A stretch of 64,000 bases of DNA from an uncultured bacterium (GCA_945829425.1 CALZUQ010000004.1:1-64000); one strand, 5' to 3'; positions 46,523-56,148 are shown, counted from the stretch's first letter. The notes: generated by a model not told the origin, from the letters alone. A program made the numbers and translations.

Positions 46523-46738
46523 ATTTACTTCACCTTTATTACCCCTCCTTTCCTCATGCAGCCCTACAGAGGGCTTTCGGGCAGAAAAAAAGAACAAGTC
46601 GGAACAAAAGCAGCAAATTCCCAAGAAATAGATTACAGTTTAAAAGGAATGCACTTCATTTGCTTTCAAACTGTAAGTTTACTAAAATTTATCTACAAAT
46701 ACAGTCATCTTTTGTTGCTATTTTTGCTCAAAATGTTG

Positions 46739-46746
46739 TAACTTTG
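46739..46746 (+). promoter_or_regulatory. dapF promoter -7 element
   Basis: TAACTTTG, 49 bp before the ATG. A GTTG at 46714-46717 is 21 nt upstream, a weak -33. The rest of the 400-bp gap before dapF is AT-rich without further features. Confidence 0.6.
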
Positions 46747-46794
46747 CATCGAAAATAATAAAAATGAAACTATTTTAGAAGAATATCTCACAAT

Positions 46795-47637
46795 ATGTCA
46801 CTTATACGTTTTACCAAGATGCACGGTTTAGGCAACGATTATATATATGTATATACAGAATGTAACCATATAGCCGACCCGAATGACTTTTCGATACGCT
46901 GGAGCCGCCAGCATACAGGAATAGGCAGCGACGGTCTTGTAATGATTGGCAAGAGCGGGAAAGCCGACTTCTCCATGCGTATCTTCAACGCCGACGGCTC
47001 GGAAGCCCGTATGTGCGGCAACGCCTCGCGGTGCATCGGTAAATACGTCTATGACAAAGGGCTTACGATGAAGACCGACCTTACGCTGGAGACACTCTCG
47101 GGCATCGTGGGGCTGCACCTTCACATAGGCGAAGACGGAAAGGTAGAGAAGGTTACGGTAGACATGGGAGTTCCGGTCCTTGCCGACACAACGCTCATAG
47201 CCACCGCCGACGGCACTTTGGAGAACGCCCCGATAGACACTCTTGATGGCGTTTACGAAGGAACATTCGTCAGCATGGGCAACCCTCACGCCGTGATTTT
47301 CACCAAAGACTGTGAGAAGACCGACGTGGCGAGGATAGGAAAGCAGATAGAGTTCCACCACCTCTTTCCGGAGCGCGTCAACGTAGAGTTTGCCACCATA
47401 CTCCCCCACGACGTCATAAGGATGAGGGTATGGGAGCGCGGCAGCGGAATAACACAGGCATGCGGCACAGGGGCTTGCGCCACGGCTGTTGCTGCCATGA
47501 CGAACGGCTTGACGGGACGTGCGGTGACGGTAGTCATGGACGGCGGAAGCTTAGACATACGCTGGGACGAGAGCGACAACCACGTGTACATGACGGGGAC
47601 AGCGACGACAGCCTTCGAAGGGGAGCTGGAGGAATAA
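46795..47637 (+). CDS. dapF: Diaminopimelate epimerase
   Basis: 280 aa. Both active-site cysteines lie in their motifs: [13 protein letters not shown] and [26 protein letters not shown] and [10 protein letters not shown] are also typical. It interconverts LL- and meso-diaminopimelate for lysine and peptidoglycan. It is 111 bp before dapL, which makes its substrate, so the two form a functional pair behind one promoter. Confidence 0.96.
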   Translation: MSLIRFTKMHGLGNDYIYVYTECNHIADPNDFSIRWSRQHTGIGSDGLVMIGKSGKADFSMRIFNADGSEARMCGNASRCIGKYVYDKGLTMKTDLTLETLSGIVGLHLHIGEDGKVEKVTVDMGVPVLADTTLIATADGTLENAPIDTLDGVYEGTFVSMGNPHAVIFTKDCEKTDVARIGKQIEFHHLFPERVNVEFATILPHDVIRMRVWERGSGITQACGTGACATAVAAMTNGLTGRAVTVVMDGGSLDIRWDESDNHVYMTGTATTAFEGELEE

Positions 47638-47748
47638 CGTTTCCCGCAGCGAGAACAAAAAAGACCACACACACAAATAAATATCCACCATACTGCCCAA
47701 GGCCGCGGACCTCCAAGCCCTACGGCAGAGAAAATAGAGAAAAAGAAT

Positions 47749-48978
47749 ATGACACTTGTAAACGAACATTTCCTCAAGCTGCCAAACAACTATCTGTTTG
47801 CAGACATCGCCAAGAAAGTCAATGCTTTCAAGGTATCACACCCTAACGCACGCATCATAAGCCTCGGCATTGGCGACGTGACACAGCCGCTATGTCCCGC
47901 AGTGATAGAAGCAATGCACAAAGCGGTAGACGAAATGGCAAACGGCGAGACGTTCAGAGGCTACGGACCGGAGCAGGGGTATAAGTTCCTCAGAGACGCC
48001 ATAGTGAAGAACGACTACCTCGCACGAGGCATACACATCGACGCCAACGAGGTGTTCGTAAACGACGGAGCAAAGAGCGACACGGGAAACTTCCAGGAGT
48101 TGATACGTTGGGACAACTCGATATGTGTCACCGACCCTATCTATCCCGTTTACATCGACTCGAACGTGATGATCGGCAGGGCGGGAGTCCTGGAAGACGG
48201 GAAATGGAGCAATGTGATATACGTCCCTTGCACGGAAGAGAACAACTTCACGCCGGAGCCTCCGGCAAACCGTGTCGACGTCATATACCTATGCTATCCG
48301 AACAACCCTACGGGAACCGTAATAACGAAGGAAGCACTGAAGAAATGGGTGCAGTATGCACTGAAGAACGACGCGCTGATCTTCTACGACGCTGCCTATG
48401 AGGCATATATCCAGGACCCGGACATTCCTCACAGCATATACGAGATAAAAGGAGCGAAGAAATGTGCCGTAGAGTTCAAGAGCTTCTCGAAGACAGCCGG
48501 ATTTACGGGCATACGTTGCGGATATACCGTAGTGCCGAAAGAGGTCATGGCTTCCACACTGACAGGAGAGCGCATACCGCTCAACAACCTGTGGAACAGA
48601 AGACAGTGTACGAAGTTCAACGGCACAAGCTACGTCAGCCAGAGAGCCGCCGAGGCGACATACAGCCCGGAAGGCAAGGCTCAGGTCAGGGAGGTCATTG
48701 ACTACTACATGACGAATGCGAGAATCATGAAGGAAGGATTTGAGAATGTAGGCATAAAGGTTTACGGCGGCGACAACGCTCCGTATCTCTGGCTTAGGAC
48801 TCCCCGCGACATGACGTCATGGAAATTCTTTGAGCAGATGCTCTATGAAGCACATGTGGTATGCACGCCGGGTGTCGGTTTCGGACCGAGCGGCGAAGGC
48901 TTCGTAAGGCTTACGGCGTTCGGAAAGCGCGAAGACTGCATAGAAGCCATGAACTGGATAAAGGATTGGATGAAGTAG
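47749..48978 (+). CDS. dapL: LL-diaminopimelate aminotransferase
   Basis: 409 aa, usual size. Fold type I aminotransferase: GRGYGPEQGY-like region (FRGYGPEQGYKFLRDAI), the PNNPTGT motif, and the PLP lysine in SFSKTAGFTGIRCG. The NDGAKSDTGNFQ segment is characteristic of DapL. It makes LL-diaminopimelate in one step from tetrahydrodipicolinate and glutamate, so this organism uses the aminotransferase variant of lysine synthesis. Glutamate use ties it to the nitrogen genes downstream. Confidence 0.95.
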   Translation: MTLVNEHFLKLPNNYLFADIAKKVNAFKVSHPNARIISLGIGDVTQPLCPAVIEAMHKAVDEMANGETFRGYGPEQGYKFLRDAIVKNDYLARGIHIDANEVFVNDGAKSDTGNFQELIRWDNSICVTDPIYPVYIDSNVMIGRAGVLEDGKWSNVIYVPCTEENNFTPEPPANRVDVIYLCYPNNPTGTVITKEALKKWVQYALKNDALIFYDAAYEAYIQDPDIPHSIYEIKGAKKCAVEFKSFSKTAGFTGIRCGYTVVPKEVMASTLTGERIPLNNLWNRRQCTKFNGTSYVSQRAAEATYSPEGKAQVREVIDYYMTNARIMKEGFENVGIKVYGGDNAPYLWLRTPRDMTSWKFFEQMLYEAHVVCTPGVGFGPSGEGFVRLTAFGKREDCIEAMNWIKDWMK

Positions 48979-49154
48979 GACGACAAGAAACTTAACGATG
49001 CCAAAGACAGCAACACAGACACCAACCGCGCGACGGCATTTCAGCAACACAAACCTACGCTGACACTACAGCGACCCTATAAGGCAACCAAGACAAGCAA
49101 CAATACATAACAACAACACAAACACAAAAAACTGTTTTTAAAAAGGTAAAGATT

Positions 49155-49862
49155 ATGAAAAGGAGTAACAAAATCGCAGCAATGATGGCGGCTGCCGTCA
49201 TGCTGCCAGCCACAATGGTGGCGCAGGAGGAAGTAGAGGCTTCGGCAGGTGCAGACATCGTAAGCAGCTACTACTGGCGTGGTCAGGATCTTGGAGGCAT
49301 CAGCGTACAGCCCTCACTCGGCGTAAGCTACAAAGGCCTCTCGCTCTCTGCCTGGGGCTCTATAGGTCTTGAGAGGACAGACACCAAGGAGTTCGACCTC
49401 ACCTTGGGCTACACCACCGGCGGCCTTACCGTTTCCATCACCGATTACTGGTTTGCCTACAGCGGTCAGGAGAACAAGTATTTCCACTATGGCGCACACT
49501 CTACGGCACACGTCTGGGAGGCGAACATTGGCTATGACTTCGGACCTCTCGCACTGAACTGGTACACAAACATCGGAGGAGCCGACGGAGTGAATGAAGA
49601 CGGCGAGAGAGCGTATTCTTCTTACATTCTCCTGGCAGCACCGTTCAAACTTGGCGGCCTGGAATGGACGGCAGAGGTAGGAGCGACACCGTGGGCAACG
49701 TCGTTCTACGGAGGAGCAAACGGTTTTGCTGTCTGCGACGTATCGCTGAAGGCGGTGAAGGAAATAAAGGTGACAGACTCTTTCAGCATTCCGGTATTCG
49801 CCAAGGTAGGCTTCAACCCAGCCATTGAGGCTGCTGACTTCACCTTCGGCATCAGTTTATAA
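49155..49862 (+). CDS. Putative outer-membrane beta-barrel (Gcw_chp/TorF-like) of the nitrogen cluster
   Basis: 235 aa. Signal peptide to MVAQ; the mature part has repeated short beta strands with aromatic ends (VSSYYWRGQDLGGISVQPSLG, LTLGYTTGGLTVSITDYWF) and ends with a strand (ADFTFGISL) as barrels do. This matches the Gcw_chp/TIGR02001 group of small porin-like proteins. It is 27 bp before glnB and on the same strand as amt and glnN, so an outer-membrane route for ammonium or an amine is likely. No substrate evidence in the sequence itself. Confidence 0.78.
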   Translation: MKRSNKIAAMMAAAVMLPATMVAQEEVEASAGADIVSSYYWRGQDLGGISVQPSLGVSYKGLSLSAWGSIGLERTDTKEFDLTLGYTTGGLTVSITDYWFAYSGQENKYFHYGAHSTAHVWEANIGYDFGPLALNWYTNIGGADGVNEDGERAYSSYILLAAPFKLGGLEWTAEVGATPWATSFYGGANGFAVCDVSLKAVKEIKVTDSFSIPVFAKVGFNPAIEAADFTFGISL

Positions 49863-49889
49863 TATCACCCTCACAAACACAATGACATT

Positions 49890-50246
49890 ATGAAAAAGAT
49901 TGAAGCGATAATAAGAAAGACAAAGTTTGAGGACGTCAAGGAAGCCTTGCTCGACGCCGACATTGAATGGTTTTCATACTACGACGTGAGAGGTATAGGA
50001 AAGTCAAGGCAGGAACGCATATACCGTGGTGTCGTCTATGACACAAGCTCCATAGAGCGCACACTGGTGTCTATCGTGGTGCGCGACAAGAACGTGGAGA
50101 AAACCATTGAGGCGGTATCGAAGGCTGCTCATACAGGAGAACTCGGCGACGGACGTATCTTCGTCATTCCGGTGAACGACGTCGTACGCATACGTACCGG
50201 AGAGCGTGGCGACATAGCCTTATACAACGCCGAGAAGGAAGAATAA
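49890..50246 (+). CDS. glnB: PII-family nitrogen regulatory protein
   Basis: 118 aa. PII fold: MKKIEAIIRKTKFEDVKEAL, T-loop region with Tyr50 (IYRGVVYDTSS), and the C-terminal GDGRIFVIPVNDVVRIRTGE signature that binds ATP and 2-oxoglutarate. The T-loop sequence is short and divergent from E. coli GlnB (no QKGHAELY), as in PII proteins paired with Amt. It is followed by amt, so it is probably the channel-blocking type (GlnK-like). The stop codon lies inside a tandem repeat. Confidence 0.92.
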   Translation: MKKIEAIIRKTKFEDVKEALLDADIEWFSYYDVRGIGKSRQERIYRGVVYDTSSIERTLVSIVVRDKNVEKTIEAVSKAAHTGELGDGRIFVIPVNDVVRIRTGERGDIALYNAEKEE

Positions 50247-50319
50247 GCCGGGACACTCACTACCTGTCTCGACAAAGGATAATAAGCCGGGACATTCACT
50301 ACCTGTCCCGACAAAGGAT
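50242..50319. repeat. Tandem duplication of a 39-bp hairpin unit between glnB and amt
   Basis: Two copies (50242-50280 and 50281-50319) of AATAAGCCGGGACA... with an internal CGGGACA/TGTCCCG hairpin; three mismatches or fewer between them. The first copy includes the glnB stop codon. Might tune expression between glnB and amt. Confidence 0.85.
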
Positions 50320-50463
50320 AACGAGTTTTTTAGGGTGGCGGCAGACCACCACCCCACTTTACAGCAACACAAACAACCACAAGCATCACTCTCGCTCTTC
50401 TGCACATGACAAAGGCCGTGGGGGTCAGGGGGTACTGATGCTCTCAAACAACGTTTTTTCATT

Positions 50464-51741
50464 ATGGACACAACAATAACTTTAGCTGAACTCAGCACAG
50501 GTATCAACACCGTATGGATGCTCTTGGCGGCAATGCTGGTATTCTTCATGCAGCCGGGCTTCGCCCTCGTAGAGGCGGGCTTCACACGCGGCAAGAACAC
50601 CGCGAATATCCTTATGAAGAACTTCGTGGACTTCACCTTCGGCTCTCTGCTCTTCTGGCTCGTAGGCTTCGGTCTGATGTTCGGTGCGGGCGACTTCGTA
50701 GGCATGCCACACTTCATCGACCTTGACATCATGGAGAAGCAGATAGACAACGGACTGCCTATCGAGGGTTTCCTCATCTTCCAGACAGTGTTCTGCGCCA
50801 CGGCGGCGACGATAGTTTCGGGAGCCATGGCAGAGCGCACGAAGTTCTCCATGTACCTCGTATATACGGTTTTCATCAGCGTGCTCATATACCCTGTCTC
50901 AGGCCACTGGACATGGGGCGGCGGATGGCTCATGAACGGTGAGGAGGGTTCTTTCATGATGAACCTCTTCGGCACTACGTTCCATGACTTTGCAGGCTCT
51001 ACGGTGGTTCACTCTGTCGGCGGATGGCTCGCTCTCGTAGGAGCCTCAATACTCGGACCGCGTATCGGAAAATACGGCAAGGACAAGAAGTCGAAGGCTA
51101 TTCCGGGACACAACCTCACGATAGCTGCCCTCGGAGTATTCATCCTCTGGTTCGGATGGTTCGGCTTCAACCCTGGCTCACAGTTGGCAGCAAGCACAAG
51201 TGCCGACCAGACAGCCATATCACACGTCTTCCTGACAACAAACCTCGCAGCGTGTGCCGGAGGCTTCTTCGCTCTCGCAGTGAGCTGGCTGAAATACGGC
51301 AAGCCTTCACTCTCGCTGACACTCAACGGCATTCTTGCCGGACTTGTAGGCATCACGGCAGGTTGTGACATCGTGTCACCGCTCGGATCGGTCATAATAG
51401 GTGCTATCTGCGGCATTGTAATGATTCTCTCCGTAGACTTCATCGACCACGTGCTGAAAATTGACGACCCTGTAGGTGCCAGCTCCGTACACGGAGTATG
51501 CGGCTTCCTCGGCACGGTGCTGACAGGATTCCTCGCTACAGAAGAAGGTCTCTGCTATTCCGGCAACGCCAACTTCCTCCTCGCACAGCTCTTCGGTGCT
51601 GTCGTAGTAGGTCTGTGGGCTGCTGCAGCAGGTTTCGTAATATTCAAGTCGCTCGACAAGATACACGGTCTCCGCGTCGACAAGCGCATTGAGGAGGAGG
51701 GTCTCGACATCTACGAGCACGGAGAGTCGGCATACAACTGA
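50464..51741 (+). CDS. amt: Ammonium transporter
   Basis: 425 aa, 11-helix Amt fold: LVFFMQPGFALVEAGFTR in helix 1, FGTTFHDFAGSTVVHSVGG with a channel His, WFGWFGFNPGS, and VHGVCGFLGTVLTG with the second pore His. It moves ammonium/ammonia across the inner membrane. It follows the PII gene (217 bp) and precedes glnN (91 bp), the classic uptake-and-assimilation order. The proline-poor C-terminal tail (IYEHGESAYN) is the part PII would contact. Confidence 0.95.
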   Translation: MDTTITLAELSTGINTVWMLLAAMLVFFMQPGFALVEAGFTRGKNTANILMKNFVDFTFGSLLFWLVGFGLMFGAGDFVGMPHFIDLDIMEKQIDNGLPIEGFLIFQTVFCATAATIVSGAMAERTKFSMYLVYTVFISVLIYPVSGHWTWGGGWLMNGEEGSFMMNLFGTTFHDFAGSTVVHSVGGWLALVGASILGPRIGKYGKDKKSKAIPGHNLTIAALGVFILWFGWFGFNPGSQLAASTSADQTAISHVFLTTNLAACAGGFFALAVSWLKYGKPSLSLTLNGILAGLVGITAGCDIVSPLGSVIIGAICGIVMILSVDFIDHVLKIDDPVGASSVHGVCGFLGTVLTGFLATEEGLCYSGNANFLLAQLFGAVVVGLWAAAAGFVIFKSLDKIHGLRVDKRIEEEGLDIYEHGESAYN

Positions 51742-51832
51742 TAAAACCGACACACCCCTGCCTCACTTAAGGGAACGCTACAATAAAAAACAACATACAT
51801 AAAATATATACACAAAACAATTCTTTAAGATT

Positions 51833-54022
51833 ATGTCAGATTTAAGATTCAGAGTTGTCGAGACGGCTTTCAAGAAGAAGGCGTCGGCAGTAGAGTCACC
51901 TATGGAACGCCCAAGTGAATACTTCGGCAAGTATGTCTTCAACCGCGAGAAGATGTTCAAATATCTTCCAAGCAAGGTTTACGCAAAGCTTATCGACGCC
52001 ATAGACAACGGCGCTGCGCTTGACCGTTCGATAGCCGACGAGGTGGCTGCCGGCATGAAACGCTGGGCTACGGAACTCGGTGTCACACACTACACCCACT
52101 GGTTCCAGCCGCTTACGGAAGGAACGGCAGAGAAGCATGACTCTTTCGTAGAGCACGACGGCAAGGGTGGCATGATGGAAGAGTTCAGCGGAAAACTCCT
52201 CGTACAGCAGGAGCCGGACGCTTCGTCATTCCCTAACGGTGGCATACGAAACACCTTCGAGGCACGCGGATATTCCGCATGGGACCCTTCGTCGCCTGTC
52301 TTCGTCGTTGACGACACGCTCTGCATCCCGACAGTCTTCATAGCCTATACGGGTGAGTCGCTCGACTATAAGGCTCCGCTTCTCAAGGCTCTCCGCGCTG
52401 TCAACAAGGCGGCTACAGACGTCTGCCATTACTTCAATCCGGAAGTGAAGAAGGTCGTGGCATACCTCGGATGGGAGCAGGAGTATTTCCTCGTCGATGA
52501 GGGACTGTATGCCGCACGCCCTGACCTCCTCCTCACCGGCAGGACACTCATGGGACACGAGGCAAGCAAGAACCAGCAGCTTGAAGACCATTACTTCGCC
52601 GCAATACCGACACGCGTGGCAGCCTTTATGAAAGACTTGGAGATACAGGCTCTGGAACTCGGCATACCTGTCAAGACACGCCATAACGAGGTGGCTCCGA
52701 ACCAGTTTGAGCTGGCACCGATATTCGAGGAGTGTAACCTCGCCGTAGACCATAACATGCTCATCATGTCGCTCATGCGGCGTGTGGCACGCAACCACGG
52801 CTTCCGCGTCCTGCTCCACGAGAAACCCTTCAAGGGCATCAACGGCAGCGGAAAGCACAACAACTGGTCGCTCGGAACAGATACGGGAATACTGCTCCAC
52901 GCACCGGGCAAGACTCCTGAAGACAACCTCCGCTTCATAACATTCGTGGTGAACACCCTCATGGCGGTTTACCACCACAACGGACTGCTCAAGGCGTCGA
53001 TCATGAGCGCAACAAACGCTCACCGCCTCGGTGCCAACGAGGCTCCACCAGCCATCATCTCAAGCTTCCTCGGCACTCAGCTCACTGAAGTGCTCGACCA
53101 CCTGGAGGTCAGCGAGGATGAAGACCTCGTGGCTCTCAGCGGAAAGCAGGGCATGAAGCTCGACATACCGCAGATACCGGAGCTGTACATCGACAATACC
53201 GACCGCAACCGTACGTCGCCGTTTGCATTCACAGGAAACCGCTTCGAGTTCCGTGCGGTAGGCAGTGAGGCAAACTGCGCAAGCGCGATGATTGCACTCA
53301 ACTCTGCCCTCGCCGACCAGCTGATACGCTTCAAGAGCGACGTCGATGCTCTCATAGCCTCAGGGTTGGAGAAGGAGAAAGCCATCATACGCATCATACG
53401 CCGGTATATCAAGGAGTGCAAGCCTATACGCTTCGACGGAAACGGATATAGCGACGAGTGGAAGGAAGAGGCAGCAAAGCGAGGACTCGACTGCGAGACA
53501 AGCTGCCCGCTGATTTTCGACAACTACCTCAAGGAGGAGAGCATAGCAATGTTCGAGGCTGCCGGAGTAATGACACGCAAAGAGCTGGAGGCACGCAACG
53601 AAGTGAAATGGGAGACATACACGAAGAAGATACAGATTGAGGCACGTGTCCTCGGCGACCTCGCCATGAACCATATCATACCTGTCGCTACGGAATACCA
53701 GAGCAGGCTTATCGACAACGTCTATAAACTGCGTGAGCTGTTCACGGCAGAGAAGGCGGAACGCCTCTCCAGCGAGAACATGAAGCTCATCGAGGAGATC
53801 GGTGAACACACAATATACATCACTGAGCATGTCCACACCCTCATCGAGGCACGTAAGGTGGCGAACAAGATCGAGACGGAGCGTGAGAAGGCTATCGCCT
53901 ATCACGACACTATCTCTCCTATGCTGGAGGAGATACGTTACCACATCGACAAGCTTGAGCTCATCGTCGACAACAAGATGTGGACACTGCCAAAATACCG
54001 CGAGCTTTTGTTTATCAGATAG
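51833..54022 (+). CDS. glnN: Type III glutamine synthetase
   Basis: 729 aa, the size of the GlnN group (about 700-730), far longer than GlnA. Motifs: EVAPNQFELAP, HEKPFKGINGSGKHNNWS (ATP and metal region), and NRTSPFAFTGNRFEFRAVGS. It makes glutamine from glutamate and ammonia, using what Amt imports. A separate C-terminal helical part (MEEIRYHIDKLELIV...) is typical of the group. No adenylylation site is obvious. It ends the nitrogen block and is followed by a terminator. Confidence 0.95.
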   Translation: MSDLRFRVVETAFKKKASAVESPMERPSEYFGKYVFNREKMFKYLPSKVYAKLIDAIDNGAALDRSIADEVAAGMKRWATELGVTHYTHWFQPLTEGTAEKHDSFVEHDGKGGMMEEFSGKLLVQQEPDASSFPNGGIRNTFEARGYSAWDPSSPVFVVDDTLCIPTVFIAYTGESLDYKAPLLKALRAVNKAATDVCHYFNPEVKKVVAYLGWEQEYFLVDEGLYAARPDLLLTGRTLMGHEASKNQQLEDHYFAAIPTRVAAFMKDLEIQALELGIPVKTRHNEVAPNQFELAPIFEECNLAVDHNMLIMSLMRRVARNHGFRVLLHEKPFKGINGSGKHNNWSLGTDTGILLHAPGKTPEDNLRFITFVVNTLMAVYHHNGLLKASIMSATNAHRLGANEAPPAIISSFLGTQLTEVLDHLEVSEDEDLVALSGKQGMKLDIPQIPELYIDNTDRNRTSPFAFTGNRFEFRAVGSEANCASAMIALNSALADQLIRFKSDVDALIASGLEKEKAIIRIIRRYIKECKPIRFDGNGYSDEWKEEAAKRGLDCETSCPLIFDNYLKEESIAMFEAAGVMTRKELEARNEVKWETYTKKIQIEARVLGDLAMNHIIPVATEYQSRLIDNVYKLRELFTAEKAERLSSENMKLIEEIGEHTIYITEHVHTLIEARKVANKIETEREKAIAYHDTISPMLEEIRYHIDKLELIVDNKMWTLPKYRELLFIR

Positions 54023-54058
54023 GTATTTTTATTCTTGAAACGTAATGCGAAACGTTTA

Positions 54059-54098
54059 CCCCCTACAGGACTGTGCTGCTCTTGTAGGGGGATTTTTT
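54059..54098 (+). terminator. Terminator after glnN
   Basis: CCCCCTACA (54059-54067) pairs with TGTAGGGGG (54083-54091), then ATTTTTT. Confidence 0.9.
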
Positions 54099-54104
54099 AT
54101 ATGC

Positions 54105-54139
54105 ACTGGGGACGCGGGCGGAATGCCCACGTCCCCAGT
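54105..54139. repeat. Second hairpin downstream of glnN
   Basis: ACTGGGGACG pairs with CGTCCCCAGT around an inner GGGC/GCCC. No T-run; possibly an accessory terminator. Confidence 0.6.
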
Positions 54140-54146
54140 ATCTTTA

Positions 54147-54214
54147 CATTCCTTTTATTAAAAATGTCGAATTGTTTGGAAATGTGAAAGAAAATAGGTA
54201 ACTTTGCCGCTGAA
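54147..54214 (+). repeat. Promoter-bearing direct repeat, copy 1
   Basis: 68 bp nearly identical to 56149-56217 (one T inserted in the second). It contains the promoter of the first AAA-like gene and ends at CGCTGAA. Confidence 0.95.
54175..54206 (+). promoter_or_regulatory. Promoter of the first AAA-like gene
   Basis: TTTG (54175-54178), 20 nt, TAACTTTG (54199-54206). Full consensus. Confidence 0.85.
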
Positions 54215-54250
54215 TAAAAGACATCATGATACAGAAAAAGTTTGTGAGAT

Positions 54251-55819
54251 ATGGAAACGAAGCAACTGAAGCGACTGCCCGTGGGCATACAGACATTCTC
54301 AAACATCGTTGAGGACGATATGCTGTATATTGACAAGACAGAGTATATCTGGAACATGATACACCTCAGCAAGTATATCTTCCTGAGCCGTCCAAGGCGG
54401 TTCGGCAAGTCGTTGCTTCTATCTACGCTGCAGGCATATTACGAGGGAAGAAAGGACTTGTTCAAGGGACTCTTTATCGAAACGGTGGAGAAGGAATGGA
54501 CGGAACATCCCGTGCTGAGATTCGACATGTCTATGGGAAAGCACATGGAGAAGGATCAGCTGGAGAGGTATCTCGGCAACCGTCTTGCGGTATATGAAGA
54601 GAGGTATGGCATCACGCAGCCTGCCACAGACAATAATGACCGATTCACTGCGTTGATTCAGGCAGCATACGAGCAGACAGGCAAGAAAGTAGTCATACTG
54701 ATTGACGAGTACGACGCCCCGTTGCTCGACGTGGTGCATGAGAAAGAGACATTGCCTGTGCTCCGCAATGTCATGCGCAATTTCTACTCTCCGCTGAAAG
54801 CATCCGACCCATATCTTGAGTTTGTGTTCCTCACGGGCATCACGAAATTCTCCCAGCTCAGCATCTTCAGCGAGCTGAACAACCTGATGAATATCAGTAT
54901 GGACGAGGAGTATGCAGCAGTTTGCGGAATTTCAAAGGAAGAAATGCTGACACAAGCCCATGATTATATCGAGAGATTGGCACAAAAAAACAAATGGACG
55001 TATGAAGAGACTGTATCACTCCTGGCACAGCAGTATGACGGTTATCACTTCACATGGCCTTCGCCCGACATTTTCAATCCCTTCAGCCTGCTCAACGCAT
55101 TAGCAAGAAATCGCATTGAGAACTATTGGTTTGCCTCGGGTACTCCGACGTATCTCATTGAGATGCTGCGCAAGTTCAATATCGTGCCGTCAAGAATTGG
55201 CTGTGGAAGTGTACAGGCAAAATCCTTTGATGCTCCCACTGAGAATATGAAGAATATAACTCCGTTACTATATCAGAGCGGTTATATCACCATCAAAGGA
55301 TATAATCCAGTGTCAAAAAACTACAAGCTCGACATACCTAACAATGAGATACAGGCAGGACTGATGGAAAGCCTTCTGCCCAATTACGTGCATGAATATG
55401 CCGACGAGGGAAGTTCTATGGTAGGTGATATGTACGAAGCCTTATACAATGACGACCTGGACGGGATGTTCCGCCTCCTTCAGGCCTACCTCCTCACCGT
55501 GCCTTACTGCGACAACGCCAACTCTGAAGGTCACTACCAGCAGATGCTCTACGTCATCTTCTCCCTCTTCGGCAGATATGTGGATGTGGAGGTGCACACT
55601 CCCACAGGTCGTGTGGATATAGTGATGAAGACCGCCAAGGCATTGTATCTTTTCGAGCTGAAGCTCAACAAGAGTGCCGAGACTGCCATGAAGCAGATTG
55701 ATCTGAAGGACTATGCCTCAAAGTTTTCATTATGTGGTCTGCCCATTGTAAAGGTGGGCATTAACTTTGACCCCGATAGACGCACAATAGGCGACTGGAA
55801 AATCAACCAGACAGAATGA
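54251..55819 (+). CDS. AAA-ATPase-like / PD-(D/E)XK nuclease protein (DUF1703 type)
   Basis: 522 aa. The N-terminal part matches the AAA-ATPase_like family: LPVGIQTFSNIVEDDMLYID, P-loop SRPRRFGKSLLLSTL and a Walker B-like VVILIDEYDAPL. The C-terminus has PD-(D/E)XK nuclease residues (GRVDIVMKTAKALYLFELKL: Asp, then ELK). These proteins are greatly expanded in Bacteroidota and their function is unknown; a defence or mobile-element role has been suggested but not shown. It has a paralogue 411 bp downstream with an almost identical promoter. No signal peptide. Confidence 0.88.
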   Translation: METKQLKRLPVGIQTFSNIVEDDMLYIDKTEYIWNMIHLSKYIFLSRPRRFGKSLLLSTLQAYYEGRKDLFKGLFIETVEKEWTEHPVLRFDMSMGKHMEKDQLERYLGNRLAVYEERYGITQPATDNNDRFTALIQAAYEQTGKKVVILIDEYDAPLLDVVHEKETLPVLRNVMRNFYSPLKASDPYLEFVFLTGITKFSQLSIFSELNNLMNISMDEEYAAVCGISKEEMLTQAHDYIERLAQKNKWTYEETVSLLAQQYDGYHFTWPSPDIFNPFSLLNALARNRIENYWFASGTPTYLIEMLRKFNIVPSRIGCGSVQAKSFDAPTENMKNITPLLYQSGYITIKGYNPVSKNYKLDIPNNEIQAGLMESLLPNYVHEYADEGSSMVGDMYEALYNDDLDGMFRLLQAYLLTVPYCDNANSEGHYQQMLYVIFSLFGRYVDVEVHTPTGRVDIVMKTAKALYLFELKLNKSAETAMKQIDLKDYASKFSLCGLPIVKVGINFDPDRRTIGDWKINQTE

Positions 55820-55831
55820 TTCCATTTTGAT

Positions 55832-56047
55832 AAGGTGGGTTCTATAAATTCGCTTTGTCAGATTTTGGGATTTTTTTCGAGGATAAATTGTAAGTTGAAG
55901 AGGTTTCCGTCTCCCGGGAAACGTTTCTGTCCCCCGGGAAACGGGGGAACCGAAGGGGGTGTATAGCGGGCTACGTGACCGATAAGACTTACGATTTAGA
56001 CCGAAAAGAAACCAAAATCTGACAAAGCGAATTAATAGAACCCACCT
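55832..56047. mobile_element. MITE-like long palindromic element D
   Basis: 216 bp, 12 bp after the stop codon of the first AAA-like gene. Both ends carry the full CGCTTTGTCAGATTTTGG / TCTGACAAAGCG extension, so this copy is the most symmetric. GTAAGTT/ACTTAC pair inside and the core has GGCTACGTGACCGATAAG as in the other copies. A middle part with CCCGGGAAACG repeats has been added. Confidence 0.88.
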
Positions 56048-56050
56048 AAA

Positions 56051-56124
56051 GATATTTTTTTATAGGCATAAAAAATTATTTTTATAGGCATAAAAAAATA
56101 TTTTCATAGGCATGAAAAAAAATA
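56051..56124. repeat. Three AT-rich tandem repeats with TATAGGCATAAAAAA
   Basis: Units of about 24 bp starting near 56051, 56075 and 56099, with the core TTTTTATAGGCATAAAAAA (third copy has two changes). Only this gene's upstream region has them, directly before the promoter repeat. Confidence 0.8.
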
Positions 56125-56148
56125 GACTCCAAACCACCGGTAGATTTT

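Noticed and set aside
50242-50319. CRISPR or riboswitch between glnB and amt
   Set aside because: Only two tandem copies with no spacer and no known riboswitch fold; described as a hairpin duplication.
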